Assembly (NCBI GenBank): GCA_048270425.1
Contig: JBLWSY010000002.1
Location: 124,001-188,000, forward strand
From: Oceanospirillum sp048270425
GTDB lineage: Bacteria; Pseudomonadota; Gammaproteobacteria; Pseudomonadales; Halomonadaceae
Direction of reading: 5' to 3'
Length of the DNA: 64,000 nt
The number at the start of each line of letters is the position of its first letter. Position 1 is the first letter of the stretch. The notes under the pieces were generated by a model. It was not told the DNA's origin and ran no database searches. It worked only from the letters and a program-made list of their open reading frames with translations. Both the position numbers and the translations under genes were made by a program. Shown in pieces: positions 8,538 through 16,425 of the stretch.

Positions 8538-8613
8538 GGTGCCCCAAGCAGGAGTCGAACCTGCGGCCTTCCCCTTAGGAGGGGGACGCTCTATCCAGCT
8601 GAGCTATTGAGGC
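8538..8613 (-). tRNA. tRNA-Arg (anticodon CCT)
   Basis: Reading the minus strand, a full 76-base cloverleaf: acceptor GCCTCAA/TTGGGGC (one G-T pair), D-arm TAGCTCAGCTGGATAGAGC, anticodon stem TCCCC/GGGGA with loop CTCCTAA (anticodon CCT, reads AGG), T-arm GCAGG-TTCGACT-CCTGC, discriminator A and encoded CCA. The 3' end faces the Ter module. Confidence 0.96.
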
Positions 8614-8677
8614 ACTGACTTTGAAAGTGCCAACATTATAATGAGTTCCAGTCAAAAAACCAAACCGAGGATATGCC

Positions 8678-9643
8678 ATGCTTGATACTCGCCCCCTTCT
8701 GGAAGAGACTGATTTCCCAAGAATTTTTCGGGGCAAACTGACTATCCTTCAGGTCAACTTGGGTTATTTGTGTAACCTTAGTTGTGTGCATTGTCATGTG
8801 AATGCGGGACCGAAAAGAACGGAATTGATGAGACGGGAAACCATCGAACAGGTGCTGGCGTTTATCGATCAGAAAGGTATTAAGGTGTTGGACCTAACGG
8901 GTGGCGCACCAGAGATGAACCCGGAGTTTCGTTATCTGGTGACTGAAGCCCGCAAGCGTAATGTTGAGGTGATTGATCGCTGCAATCTGACCATTCTTAA
9001 TGAACCGGGCTATGAGGATCTGGCACAGTTTCTGGCTGATCATAAAGTGATTGTGACCGCTTCACTGCCTTGCTATTCCGAACAGAATGTTGAGCAGCAA
9101 CGAGGTAAGGGCGTCTTTGCTGAGAGTGTTCGAGCGTTGCAAAAACTCAATTCGTTGGGCTACGGGAAAGATGATTCCGGACTTCAGCTGAATCTGGTTT
9201 ATAACCCGGGAGGTCCCTTTTTGCCGCCCTCTCAGGCGATGCTGCAAACCGATTATCAGCGCGAACTTTATGATACTTATGGCATCGTTTTCAACGAATT
9301 GCTGACCATCACCAATATGCCAATCAGCCGCTTTGGAAGCATGCTGATGTCAAAAGGGCAGTTTGAAGATTATATGCAGCTGCTAAAAGATAACTTCTCC
9401 GAGCAGAATCTAGCGGGTGTGATGTGCCGCAGCCTGATCAGTATCGATTGGCAGGGGCGTGTATTTGATTGTGACTTTAACCAGATGCTGCATATGCCTT
9501 TGATCGCTTCTGATCGGCCAGAATCTTATTTGCATGAGCTGCTTGATTCGGAGATGGAAGGGGCTGAGATTGTGATTGGTGAGCATTGCTATGGCTGTAC
9601 TGCGGGTCAGGGAAGTAGTTGTGGCGGAGCATTGGCGGATTAA
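8678..9643 (+). CDS. arsS: ArsS-like radical SAM protein (arsenosugar biosynthesis)
   Basis: A 321-residue radical SAM enzyme. CNLSCVHC (Cys32, 36, 39) is the CxxxCxxC motif that binds the catalytic 4Fe-4S cluster, followed by LTGGAPEMNP typical of the SAM barrel. The Cys-rich end (CYGCTAGQG then SSCGG) is the family's C-terminal domain, which may bind extra iron-sulfur clusters. Family knowledge: ArsS joins a 5'-deoxyadenosyl group to dimethylarsenic compounds on the way to arsenosugars. No in-frame TGA replaces a Cys, so this copy is not a selenoprotein. Start ATG 8678 follows GAGGATATGCC. Sixteen bases before the next gene. The methyltransferase ArsM is not in the window. Confidence 0.85.
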   Translation: MLDTRPLLEETDFPRIFRGKLTILQVNLGYLCNLSCVHCHVNAGPKRTELMRRETIEQVLAFIDQKGIKVLDLTGGAPEMNPEFRYLVTEARKRNVEVIDRCNLTILNEPGYEDLAQFLADHKVIVTASLPCYSEQNVEQQRGKGVFAESVRALQKLNSLGYGKDDSGLQLNLVYNPGGPFLPPSQAMLQTDYQRELYDTYGIVFNELLTITNMPISRFGSMLMSKGQFEDYMQLLKDNFSEQNLAGVMCRSLISIDWQGRVFDCDFNQMLHMPLIASDRPESYLHELLDSEMEGAEIVIGEHCYGCTAGQGSSCGGALAD

Positions 9644-9658
9644 CAGGGCGGTTAAATC

Positions 9659-10423
9659 ATGATTAGTGTGATTATACCGGTGCTGAATGAAGCGGAGAGG
9701 ATTGAACCGTTTCTTCAGCATCTGCATCCTTTTCGCACTGCCGGGCACGAGCTGATAATCGTGGATGGTGGGAGTACTGATAGCACACCGGAGAAGTGTG
9801 TGCCCTATGCTGATAGGGTGTTGATTACATCAGCTGGACGAGCGCACCAGATGAATGTGGGGGCTGATGCAGCCCAAGGGCATCTCTTGTTGTTTCAGCA
9901 TGTCGATACACTGTTACCTGATACTGCTATGGCAGTGTTGAGCAAGTTATCGGGCTCTGAAGAGCAGGTTTGGGGGCGATTTGATGTCCGTTTAACAGCC
10001 GGGCACTGGATGTTTCCGATCATTTCAACATTGATGAACTGGCGGTCACGTTTTACTCATATTGCAACTGGTGATCAGAGTATTTTTATCAGCCGCTCAC
10101 TGTTTGAAGAGGTCGGTGGGTTTCCCGATCAACCCCTAATGGAAGATATTGAGCTGAGTGCCCGGCTCAGAAGGTTAGCAGCTCCTGTCTGTCTGAAAGA
10201 GAGGGTGACGACATCCTCAAGGCGATGGCAAAAGAAGGGAGTCTGGAAAACGATTGTTCTCATGTGGCGATTTCGTCTGGCCTATTTTATGGGAACGCCT
10301 GCCGAGCAGTTAGCTGCGATCTATTATCCGGGGCTAAAGCCCGTGACTGATCCGTCCGTTAAACAGTTGCATCCCAAACTCTGCGAGCCTAAGCAAAGCC
10401 AAGAGAGTTTTTACTTATCATGA
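9659..10423 (+). CDS. Family 2 glycosyltransferase, arsenosugar/rSAM-associated (TIGR04283 type)
   Basis: A 254-residue GT-A glycosyltransferase. It opens with MISVIIPVLNEAERI, then the nucleotide-binding IVDGGSTDST, FQHVDTLLP in the DxD position, and MEDIELSARL near the acceptor site. This family accompanies ArsS-like radical SAM proteins and is presumed to add the sugar part of arsenosugars; donor and acceptor are unproven. Soluble, with no transmembrane segment. Its end overlaps the next gene by 4 bases (ATGA), so the three genes form one operon. Confidence 0.82.
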   Translation: MISVIIPVLNEAERIEPFLQHLHPFRTAGHELIIVDGGSTDSTPEKCVPYADRVLITSAGRAHQMNVGADAAQGHLLLFQHVDTLLPDTAMAVLSKLSGSEEQVWGRFDVRLTAGHWMFPIISTLMNWRSRFTHIATGDQSIFISRSLFEEVGGFPDQPLMEDIELSARLRRLAAPVCLKERVTTSSRRWQKKGVWKTIVLMWRFRLAYFMGTPAEQLAAIYYPGLKPVTDPSVKQLHPKLCEPKQSQESFYLS

Positions 10424-11046
10424 GACGATTGATTATTCAGTTTGCGAAAGAGCCTGTTCAGGGCAAGGTGAAGACGCGACTTCTCAGTGGCTTTGAACCG
10501 GAACAAACCGTGGATCTGCATTGTGAGTTAGTTCTGGCGACTGCTGAGACATTGTTGAGCAGTGATTGTGATGAGCTTCAGTTGCATATTGCCGGTGATA
10601 CCCGGCATCCGTTTTTTGCCCGCTTAGCGGATCAGGGTTTTCTCCTGAAGCCTCAGGTTGAAGGCGACCTGGGACGTAAAATGCTGCAAAGTCTGAATGG
10701 TGCTCTGCAGGACTTTGATCAGGTATTACTGGTTGGCAGTGATTGTCCTGCACTTTCGTCGGAAGTTTTTGAGAGGGCCTTTAAGACGCTTGATGAAGGT
10801 TCTGAGCTGGTGCTTAATCCAGCGGAAGACGGTGGTTATGTGTTAATCGGCTGTCAAAAAATAATACCTGATGAGTTATTTGCAGGAGTAAGCTGGGGGA
10901 CGGAGTCTGTACTGCAGCAAACGCTTGTAAATGCTGAGTCTTTGGGAGTTTCAGTTGCACTTCTGCCTGAGCTTTGGGATGTGGATTATCCGGAGGATGT
11001 GGAACGTTGGCGCCGATGGCAAAACAGGCAGCCGGGAGCTGCCTGA
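10420..11046 (+). CDS. DUF2064/TIGR04282 nucleotidyl- or glycosyl-transferase, arsenosugar/rSAM-associated
   Basis: A 208-residue protein beginning IIQFAKEPVQGKVKTRL, the family's signature (FxKxPxxGxVKTRL), with LLVGSDCPAL as the probable metal/nucleotide site and LNPAEDGGYVLIG later. The family resembles CofC-like nucleotidyltransferases and is found with ArsS and the GT2 gene. A role in providing or transferring an activated sugar is inferred from context. It converges with ycgR (gap 43 bases). Confidence 0.82.
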   Translation: MRRLIIQFAKEPVQGKVKTRLLSGFEPEQTVDLHCELVLATAETLLSSDCDELQLHIAGDTRHPFFARLADQGFLLKPQVEGDLGRKMLQSLNGALQDFDQVLLVGSDCPALSSEVFERAFKTLDEGSELVLNPAEDGGYVLIGCQKIIPDELFAGVSWGTESVLQQTLVNAESLGVSVALLPELWDVDYPEDVERWRRWQNRQPGAA

Positions 11047-11089
11047 TGGTCGTTTATGGTATCTGGATTTCGTCAGGTTTGGATTTGCG

Positions 11090-11881
11090 TTATTCCAGGC
11101 CGCGGCGACGAGCTTCCCGCTGCAGGTAAGCCACAAAGCGGTCTATTTCTCGCTGGTTTCGACCATCCGGGCTCAGGAATCTAAAGCCACACTGGGTCAT
11201 CTTTTTATCTTCAAAGTAAACGGCGCGACGAGCCTCAGCAGCACAAAGAACGGACGTATCAAATTCTGCTTCCGGCAGATCAAAGCTCACTTCATCGAAG
11301 ACTTCCATATCTTCAAAGGCAGGCTCAACCAGATAAGGGAATTCGATTTTACAGCCTGTTGAAGAGATATCGATAATACGGCCGACTAAAGGCTTCTGTC
11401 GTTCATAAGACGTCAGCTTCACTTCAGCCTGATCAGCAATGGCGATATGGGCGCGGAAGGCGTCTCGACGCTGTTTGTAAAGAAGCTGCTTGGGTAAAGG
11501 GATTTTGTAAACGGCAGCACCATCATTACGGCCTGCGCCGACAACGGTGTTGTTTCCAAAGGCGACCTGGACACCTTTATCATTGGCCTGAACGGTAAAT
11601 ATACCACCGTCCATAGCTCGCTGGTGGCCACTTGGCGGCGCAATTTCATCAAGAATGAAGTAGCCTTCATCAAGGTCAACCTTGAGAATAATGCTGGTAA
11701 AGGTTTGTTTGTTGTGACCGCGGAACGTGATGGTCAGGGGAGAGCGGTGTTTCTGCAGAGAGCGCAGAACGCCAAAAATACTGGCTTTACGGGTTACAAG
11801 GTGACGACGGTCATCTTCTTTTTTTTCCGTTGCTGGTAACTGCGCTTTTACTGCAGTATCTGAATCAACAGTGCCAGTCAT
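11090..11881 (-). CDS. ycgR: Flagellar brake protein with YcgR and PilZ domains
   Basis: A 263-residue protein. The N-terminal YcgR domain covers about 25-135; a PilZ domain follows with its c-di-GMP-binding motifs RRDAFR (RxxxR) and DISSTGCKI (DxSxxG). In known systems c-di-GMP-loaded YcgR binds the flagellar motor and slows swimming. It is third in the flgM-flgN-ycgR operon, 32 bases after flgN, so it should be made with late flagellar genes. Start ATG 11881 follows CAGGGTTTC. Confidence 0.87.
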   Translation of the reverse strand: MTGTVDSDTAVKAQLPATEKKEDDRRHLVTRKASIFGVLRSLQKHRSPLTITFRGHNKQTFTSIILKVDLDEGYFILDEIAPPSGHQRAMDGGIFTVQANDKGVQVAFGNNTVVGAGRNDGAAVYKIPLPKQLLYKQRRDAFRAHIAIADQAEVKLTSYERQKPLVGRIIDISSTGCKIEFPYLVEPAFEDMEVFDEVSFDLPEAEFDTSVLCAAEARRAVYFEDKKMTQCGFRFLSPDGRNQREIDRFVAYLQREARRRGLE

Positions 11882-11913
11882 AAAGAAACCCTGTACGTGC
11901 TAAAGAATATGTC

Positions 11914-12402
11914 TCAGGCCTGGCCGAGATTGCGCGAAGATTGAGCAACAGACCGACCTTTTGCATTATAGGTGCGCGCTGTTCTGGCTTCGGTGTTGTA
12001 TTGAAGAATACTCAGCATAGCATCAACCTGTTGTAATCCCTTGTTGATGATCATGCCGTTGGCCTGATTGATCTCTTTGACGTCATCGTGCAGCGATATC
12101 AGCTGCTGCCATCCCTGAGATAAGGAAGCTGAAACTTTTTCAGAGAAGCTGCTGATCAAAGTCTGCATACCTTCATCATCAAGTTCCAGATTTTGCTCGG
12201 TCAAAAGCTCCTGGCGCTGAGTGATATCTGTTTCAATCAGCTTCAGTAACTTCTCTTTTTCGAGAGTAAGCTTCTGAATTTGCTTGATGTCGCGAATTTT
12301 CAGAGCTTCTTTTTCGTTTTCCATACACTGCTTAACAGCTTTCATATTCTGAATGCTGTTAAGCAGATGTTGTTTTACGGTTTGTGAAAGCGCTTCACTC
12401 AC
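11914..12402 (-). CDS. flgN: Flagellar export chaperone FlgN
   Basis: A 162-residue, mostly helical protein of FlgN length, directly behind flgM with a 9-base gap. FlgN keeps the hook-filament junction proteins FlgK and FlgL soluble and delivers them to the flagellar type III export gate. The helical heptad pattern (MKAVKQCMENEKEALKIRD and on) fits the family; sequence conservation is low, so position supports the call as much as sequence. Confidence 0.85.
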   Translation of the reverse strand: MSEALSQTVKQHLLNSIQNMKAVKQCMENEKEALKIRDIKQIQKLTLEKEKLLKLIETDITQRQELLTEQNLELDDEGMQTLISSFSEKVSASLSQGWQQLISLHDDVKEINQANGMIINKGLQQVDAMLSILQYNTEARTARTYNAKGRSVAQSSRNLGQA

Positions 12403-12411
12403 GGGCTGACC

Positions 12412-12720
12412 TTACAGTTCGTTTTCAAACTGGATGATGCTTTTTGCCAGTGCCTGATAATCAATTTTGTAGGTGCCGTCTTCAATAGATGTCTTGATCG
12501 CACTTACTTTGCTTTCATCAATGTCGGGAGCAGACTGTGCACGGCTGTTCAGACGAAGTGCTTCATCGCTCAGCTGTACGCTGTCGCTCTTGGTGCTTGT
12601 CTGTGGCGCAGCAGACTGGGTTTCGTTTTTAGAAACCTCATCTTTACCGGAAGTCTGGCCGGAAGTACGGACCCGATTTCCCGCTAAGCTGCTGGACAGG
12701 CTGTTAAGATCGATAGCCAT
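12412..12720 (-). CDS. flgM: Anti-sigma-28 factor FlgM
   Basis: A 102-residue protein with a disordered, Ser/Thr/Gln-rich N-terminal half and a helical C-terminal half (SDEALRLNSRAQ, then DESKVSAIKTSIEDGTYKIDY), where FlgM grips sigma-28 (FliA). FlgM holds FliA inactive until the hook is finished, then is exported. Typical length is about 100 residues. It is first in its operon behind a consensus sigma-28 promoter, giving negative feedback on FliA. Confidence 0.92.
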   Translation of the reverse strand: MAIDLNSLSSSLAGNRVRTSGQTSGKDEVSKNETQSAAPQTSTKSDSVQLSDEALRLNSRAQSAPDIDESKVSAIKTSIEDGTYKIDYQALAKSIIQFENEL

Positions 12721-12761
12721 AAGGACTGACCTCTTTGAGAAATATCAATAACTTGAACTTG

Positions 12762-12788
12762 TTATCGGCACTTCTTACGAAAGCTTTA
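12762..12788 (-). promoter_or_regulatory. Sigma-28 (FliA) promoter of flgMN-ycgR
   Basis: On the minus strand TAAAGCTT, 11 bases, GCCGATAA. The -10 element is identical to consensus, the spacing is exact and the -35 differs by one base. It lies 42 bases before the flgM start. Confidence 0.93.
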
Positions 12789-12884
12789 ATAAAAATTAAC
12801 GATTTTACAGGCAAGTATAACAAATAAAGCAGAATACCTGAGTGCGGACTCGAAAATGGTGCGCTGATAACGGCTGAAACAGCA

Positions 12885-13637
12885 TTACATAGGCACTAAA
12901 ACATTCCCGGGGCCGGTCACTGTTGCCCTGATTATACGTCCGGATTGAACATTGCGCACCTGAATTTGCTCACCGATAGCTCCATCCTGCATCGCCAGCC
13001 CCTTAATCCTGACGAAGAGATAACCAACCTGAGCTTTTATGATCACTTCATCGCCTTTTCTGACAGCGTCAGCAGCCTGGACCATATTGGTAAAAATAAC
13101 GCTGTTCGCTTGAATGGGACGTGTTGTTTCGGTCCCAACCACCTGATCTATATCACGGAAATAGCTGTAGTTCAGGGAGGAGCTTTCGACCTCTTGCAGA
13201 GTCAGCAATTGACGACTGATAACCGACCCGCGGGGCAACGTCGCCCGACTGACAACAACTGGCTCGAAGATACGTATATCCACCGGGACAAAGATGCCCC
13301 AGCTGGAGGTGGGGCACCGAACGCGAATGTTGACCTTGCCGGACAGTCCTTTATTGCCCAGTTGCTCGAGTTCGTGAGGTTCGGCGCATTTTTTCAGTCG
13401 TAGCCTAGGGTCGATGCTGCCGATATCAATATCGATTCGACTGGCATTCAGGGCCTCAAGCTTTGGTTTAAGGAAAGCGGTGACAGCTTGGCTTAGGCTC
13501 TCCTGAGTTTCCAGTTCATCTGCATAGCTAATGGGGCTAAGTACCATTAGCGTGACAAGATAAACCGTCGCAATCATGGCGTTACGACACAATGACACGG
13601 TGTTACGACACAATGAGATGAAGCGGATGAAGCCCAA
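12885..13637 (-). CDS. flgA: Flagellar P-ring assembly chaperone FlgA
   Basis: A 250-residue periplasmic protein with a long signal peptide (hydrophobic MIATVYLVTLMVLSPISYA at 21-39) and a C-terminal SAF domain, including PIQANSVIFTNMV and GDEVIIKAQVG. FlgA chaperones FlgI during P-ring assembly. The TTG at 13637 has GAGG eight bases upstream, while ATG 13577, just before the hydrophobic stretch, has no ribosome site; TTG is preferred. The stretch between them holds a 21-bp in-frame tandem duplication (ISLCRNT-VSLCRNA). Divergent from cheV. Confidence 0.87.
   Translation of the reverse strand: MGFIRFISLCRNTVSLCRNAMIATVYLVTLMVLSPISYADELETQESLSQAVTAFLKPKLEALNASRIDIDIGSIDPRLRLKKCAEPHELEQLGNKGLSGKVNIRVRCPTSSWGIFVPVDIRIFEPVVVSRATLPRGSVISRQLLTLQEVESSSLNYSYFRDIDQVVGTETTRPIQANSVIFTNMVQAADAVRKGDEVIIKAQVGYLFVRIKGLAMQDGAIGEQIQVRNVQSGRIIRATVTGPGNVLVPM
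13580..13621. repeat. 21-bp tandem duplication in the 5' end of flgA
   Basis: The 15-mer GTTACGACACAATGA occurs at 13581-13595 and 13602-13616, period 21, adding seven residues before the FlgA signal-peptide core. Confidence 0.8.
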
Positions 13638-13768
13638 TGTAACTGCCTCGTAATCGTTATGTTAGAAATTGTCAAAGTCGGGCTAAAGGGGAAATCCCCA
13701 GTTCAACCCCAAGGTATAAAAGGGTAGTCTACACATTCTGAATTGAATTCCTATCAGCGGATAACTTT

Positions 13769-14710
13769 ATGAATGAGCAAGCAGGCCGTCTAGCAGAGCG
13801 CGCGCAACTTGTTGGTGGTAACCGTATGGAGCTGCTCCTGTTTCATCTCAGGGGGCGCCAAAGTTACGGGATCAATGTATTTAAAGTTAAAGAGATCCTT
13901 CCCTGTCCTCATCTGACCAACCTGCCGCACCATGAGGCAATTGTTCGGGGTGTTGCCAGTATTCGTGGCGAGACGATCTCGATTATTGATCTGGGAATGG
14001 CGATCGGTTTATCGCCGGTTAAGGACCTGAAAGATGGTGTGGTTATCGTCACAGAGTACAATCGTGTTACTCAGGGTTTTCTGGTTTCTAAGGTCGATAA
14101 AATCGTTAACCTGAACTGGAAGGATGTGCATCCGCCACCAAAAGCTACTGGTAAAGATAATTATCTGACTGCTGTGACTGAACTTAACGGAACGATGATT
14201 GAGATCATTGATGTTGAGAAGGTTATCTCTAAAGTTCATCCGGTGAATGAGCGCGTCAGTAAAGGGGTTGTGGACGATACCCTGAAGTTGATCTCTTCCA
14301 AGTATCATGTGTTGGTGGTTGACGATTCCGGTGTTGCCCGTAATCAGGTTATTCGCTGCCTTGATGAAGTAGGCGTTCAGACGACCGGCCTTACCAATGG
14401 ACTGGAAGCGTTCAAATACCTTCGGAGCATTGTCGATTCCGGTAAAGATGTGGAAGATGAAGTCCTGATGATTATCTCAGATATCGAGATGCCGGAAATG
14501 GACGGCTATACTTTGACCACAGAAATAAGATCTGATCCTGATCTGAGTCGTATGCAAATACTGCTGCACACCTCGTTAAGTGGTATTTTTAATGAGGCGA
14601 TGGTCAAAAAAGTCGGGGCAGATGACTTTTTAGCAAAATACGATGCAGATGAGTTAGCGCGCAAAGTTGTTAATAGAATCAACTCCTTGCAGCAGGTTGA
14701 GCCAGCCTGA
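13769..14710 (+). CDS. cheV: Chemotaxis coupling protein CheV
   Basis: A 313-residue fusion of an N-terminal CheW domain (about 20-165; FHLRGRQSYGINVFKVKEIL) and a C-terminal receiver domain (about 180-310). The receiver has the acidic pair VVDDSG, phospho-acceptor Asp in SDIEMPEMDGY, HTS and the Lys of LAKYDADE. CheV links chemoreceptors to CheA and tunes adaptation through phosphorylation. It lies 78 bases upstream of cheR, the usual pair next to flgA in Pseudomonas and Vibrio. Confidence 0.95.
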   Translation: MNEQAGRLAERAQLVGGNRMELLLFHLRGRQSYGINVFKVKEILPCPHLTNLPHHEAIVRGVASIRGETISIIDLGMAIGLSPVKDLKDGVVIVTEYNRVTQGFLVSKVDKIVNLNWKDVHPPPKATGKDNYLTAVTELNGTMIEIIDVEKVISKVHPVNERVSKGVVDDTLKLISSKYHVLVVDDSGVARNQVIRCLDEVGVQTTGLTNGLEAFKYLRSIVDSGKDVEDEVLMIISDIEMPEMDGYTLTTEIRSDPDLSRMQILLHTSLSGIFNEAMVKKVGADDFLAKYDADELARKVVNRINSLQQVEPA

Positions 14711-14788
14711 GGCTGATAAAAAACTTGTATTTTGTTAATCTGTGATAAGCTGTAAAAAAACGTAACGCTGTTTGAGTGAGTTCAGAGA

Positions 14789-15628
14789 ATGTCAACAGTC
14801 AGAACCATTGATTCCAAAGACTATGATGCTTTTCGCAAGTTTCTTCAGGACGCTTGCGGCATCCTGCTGGGTGACAATAAACAGTATCTTGTCACCAGTC
14901 GTCTGAATAAGATCATGGCTCAGCACGGGATGACCACTCTGGGCGAGCTGATCAAGGCGATTACCTCGCACCCGCGTTCAGGTCTCAAAGAAGCGGTGGT
15001 GGATGCGATGACAACCAACGAAACCCTTTGGTTTCGTGATATTCATCCGTTCAATATTCTGCAGAATCAGCTGTTGCCTGAGCTGAGTAAGACTTTGGGC
15101 AGTCAGCAGCTGAAAATCTGGTCAGCAGCCTGCTCGACCGGTCAGGAACCCTACTCAATCAGTATGATTCTTGATGAATTTAAGCAGAAAAATCCGGGTT
15201 CTTTCCGTTCCGGTGAACGTATTGTTGCCACGGATATCTCTTCCACAGTGCTGAATTCTGCCCGTAGTGGTGAATATGAAATGCTGGCGCTGGGTCGTGG
15301 CTTATCTCAGGATCGTCTGACTAAATTTTTCCAGCAGACGGGTGATGGTCGTTGGGCTGTTAAAGCTCCGATCAAACAGCGGGTAGATTTTCGACCGATG
15401 AATCTGCTGCATAGCTACTCTATGCTGGGCAAGTTCGATATCGTTTTCTGCCGTAATGTACTGATTTATTTCTCAGCTGACCTGAAAAAAGACATTTTGA
15501 CCCGTATTCACGGCGTACTGAAACCGGGTGGTTATCTGTTCCTTGGTGCTTCTGAAGCTCTGAGTAACATGCCGGATCTGTATGAGATGGTGCAGTGTCG
15601 CCCGGGGATTATCTATCGCGCGAAATAG
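14789..15628 (+). CDS. cheR: Chemoreceptor glutamate methyltransferase CheR
   Basis: A 279-residue protein with a helical N-terminal domain and a SAM-dependent methyltransferase domain: WSAACSTGQEPYS is the SAM-binding loop and FCRNVLIYF the post-I motif. It methylates receptor glutamates for adaptation. No -NWETF pentapeptide is present on the chemoreceptor at 24906, so that receptor would have to be reached without the tether. A bidirectional terminator follows; the flgB gene that often comes next in related genomes is absent here. Confidence 0.95.
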   Translation: MSTVRTIDSKDYDAFRKFLQDACGILLGDNKQYLVTSRLNKIMAQHGMTTLGELIKAITSHPRSGLKEAVVDAMTTNETLWFRDIHPFNILQNQLLPELSKTLGSQQLKIWSAACSTGQEPYSISMILDEFKQKNPGSFRSGERIVATDISSTVLNSARSGEYEMLALGRGLSQDRLTKFFQQTGDGRWAVKAPIKQRVDFRPMNLLHSYSMLGKFDIVFCRNVLIYFSADLKKDILTRIHGVLKPGGYLFLGASEALSNMPDLYEMVQCRPGIIYRAK

Positions 15629-15676
15629 CTTTAAGAATCGTGTCTTGAGCTGGCCGCCCCGATAGCCAACAGTTCC

Positions 15677-15706
15677 AAAAAAATCCCGCTTCAAGCGGGA
15701 TTTTTT
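15677..15706. terminator. Bidirectional terminator between cheR and bcp
   Basis: AATCCCGCT-TCA-AGCGGGATT stem flanked by A-run and T-run; serves both converging genes. Confidence 0.9.
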
Positions 15707-15736
15707 GTTTCTGCAGTCTGGTTTCTGGCAGTTGGC

Positions 15737-16201
15737 TTAGAGTGCCTGGGCCGCTTCCAGAACTTCAGCAACATGCCCTTTAACTTTCACTTTGCGCCAT
15801 TCCTGTACCAGAATACCCTCGGCATTGATCAGAAAAGTGCTGCGTTCAATTCCCATGTACTCGCGGCCATAGTTCTTTTTCAGCTTGATCACGTCGAAGT
15901 GTTTACACAAGGTTTCTTCTGGATCTGAAATAAGCTCAAAAGGAAACTCGTGTTTGGCTTTAAAGTTAGTGTGAACACGGAGGCTGTCGCGAGATACGCC
16001 AAAAATAACCGTGTTTGCCGCTTCAAATGCTGGATGATTGTCACGGAAATCCTGACCTTCAGTGGTGCAGCCCGGCGTATTGTCCTTTGGATAGAAGTAG
16101 ATCACTACATTCTTACCTTTTAGTGCAGCAAGGCTTACGGTGGTTTCGTTGGTGGCTTCAGCAGTGAAATCGGCTACCGGTTGATTCAGTTCAACAGTCA
16201 T
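15737..16201 (-). CDS. bcp: Thioredoxin-dependent peroxiredoxin, Bcp/PrxQ family
   Basis: A 154-residue AhpC/TSA-fold protein. The peroxidatic Cys lies in TPGCTTEGQDFRD. In two-Cys Bcp enzymes a resolving Cys sits five residues later; here that place is Gln, so the enzyme probably works by a 1-Cys mechanism or uses the distant Cys in LCKHFD. It reduces hydrogen peroxide and organic hydroperoxides. Single gene, converging with cheR. Confidence 0.92.
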   Translation of the reverse strand: MTVELNQPVADFTAEATNETTVSLAALKGKNVVIYFYPKDNTPGCTTEGQDFRDNHPAFEAANTVIFGVSRDSLRVHTNFKAKHEFPFELISDPEETLCKHFDVIKLKKNYGREYMGIERSTFLINAEGILVQEWRKVKVKGHVAEVLEAAQAL

Positions 16202-16425
16202 TATTCTTTCCTGATTTTTATCGTTTCAGACCAAGAGCAGGTCATTACTCGTTCAGATAGGCTTATGCCAACTATTATGCCGTTTATACCAGATCGATTG
16301 AAGTTTGGTTCCTTTTAGTACGGGATTCGTTTTTGCAGAAGACCGAGAGAAAACTGATTCGGCTCTGATCCTGTTTCTGTACCGTAAGACTTCGAACATG
16401 GGATAGCCACCGATAGGAATTTACC

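Noticed and set aside
8678..9643. ArsS as a selenoprotein
   Set aside because: All expected Cys codons are ordinary; no in-frame TGA or SECIS-like hairpin.
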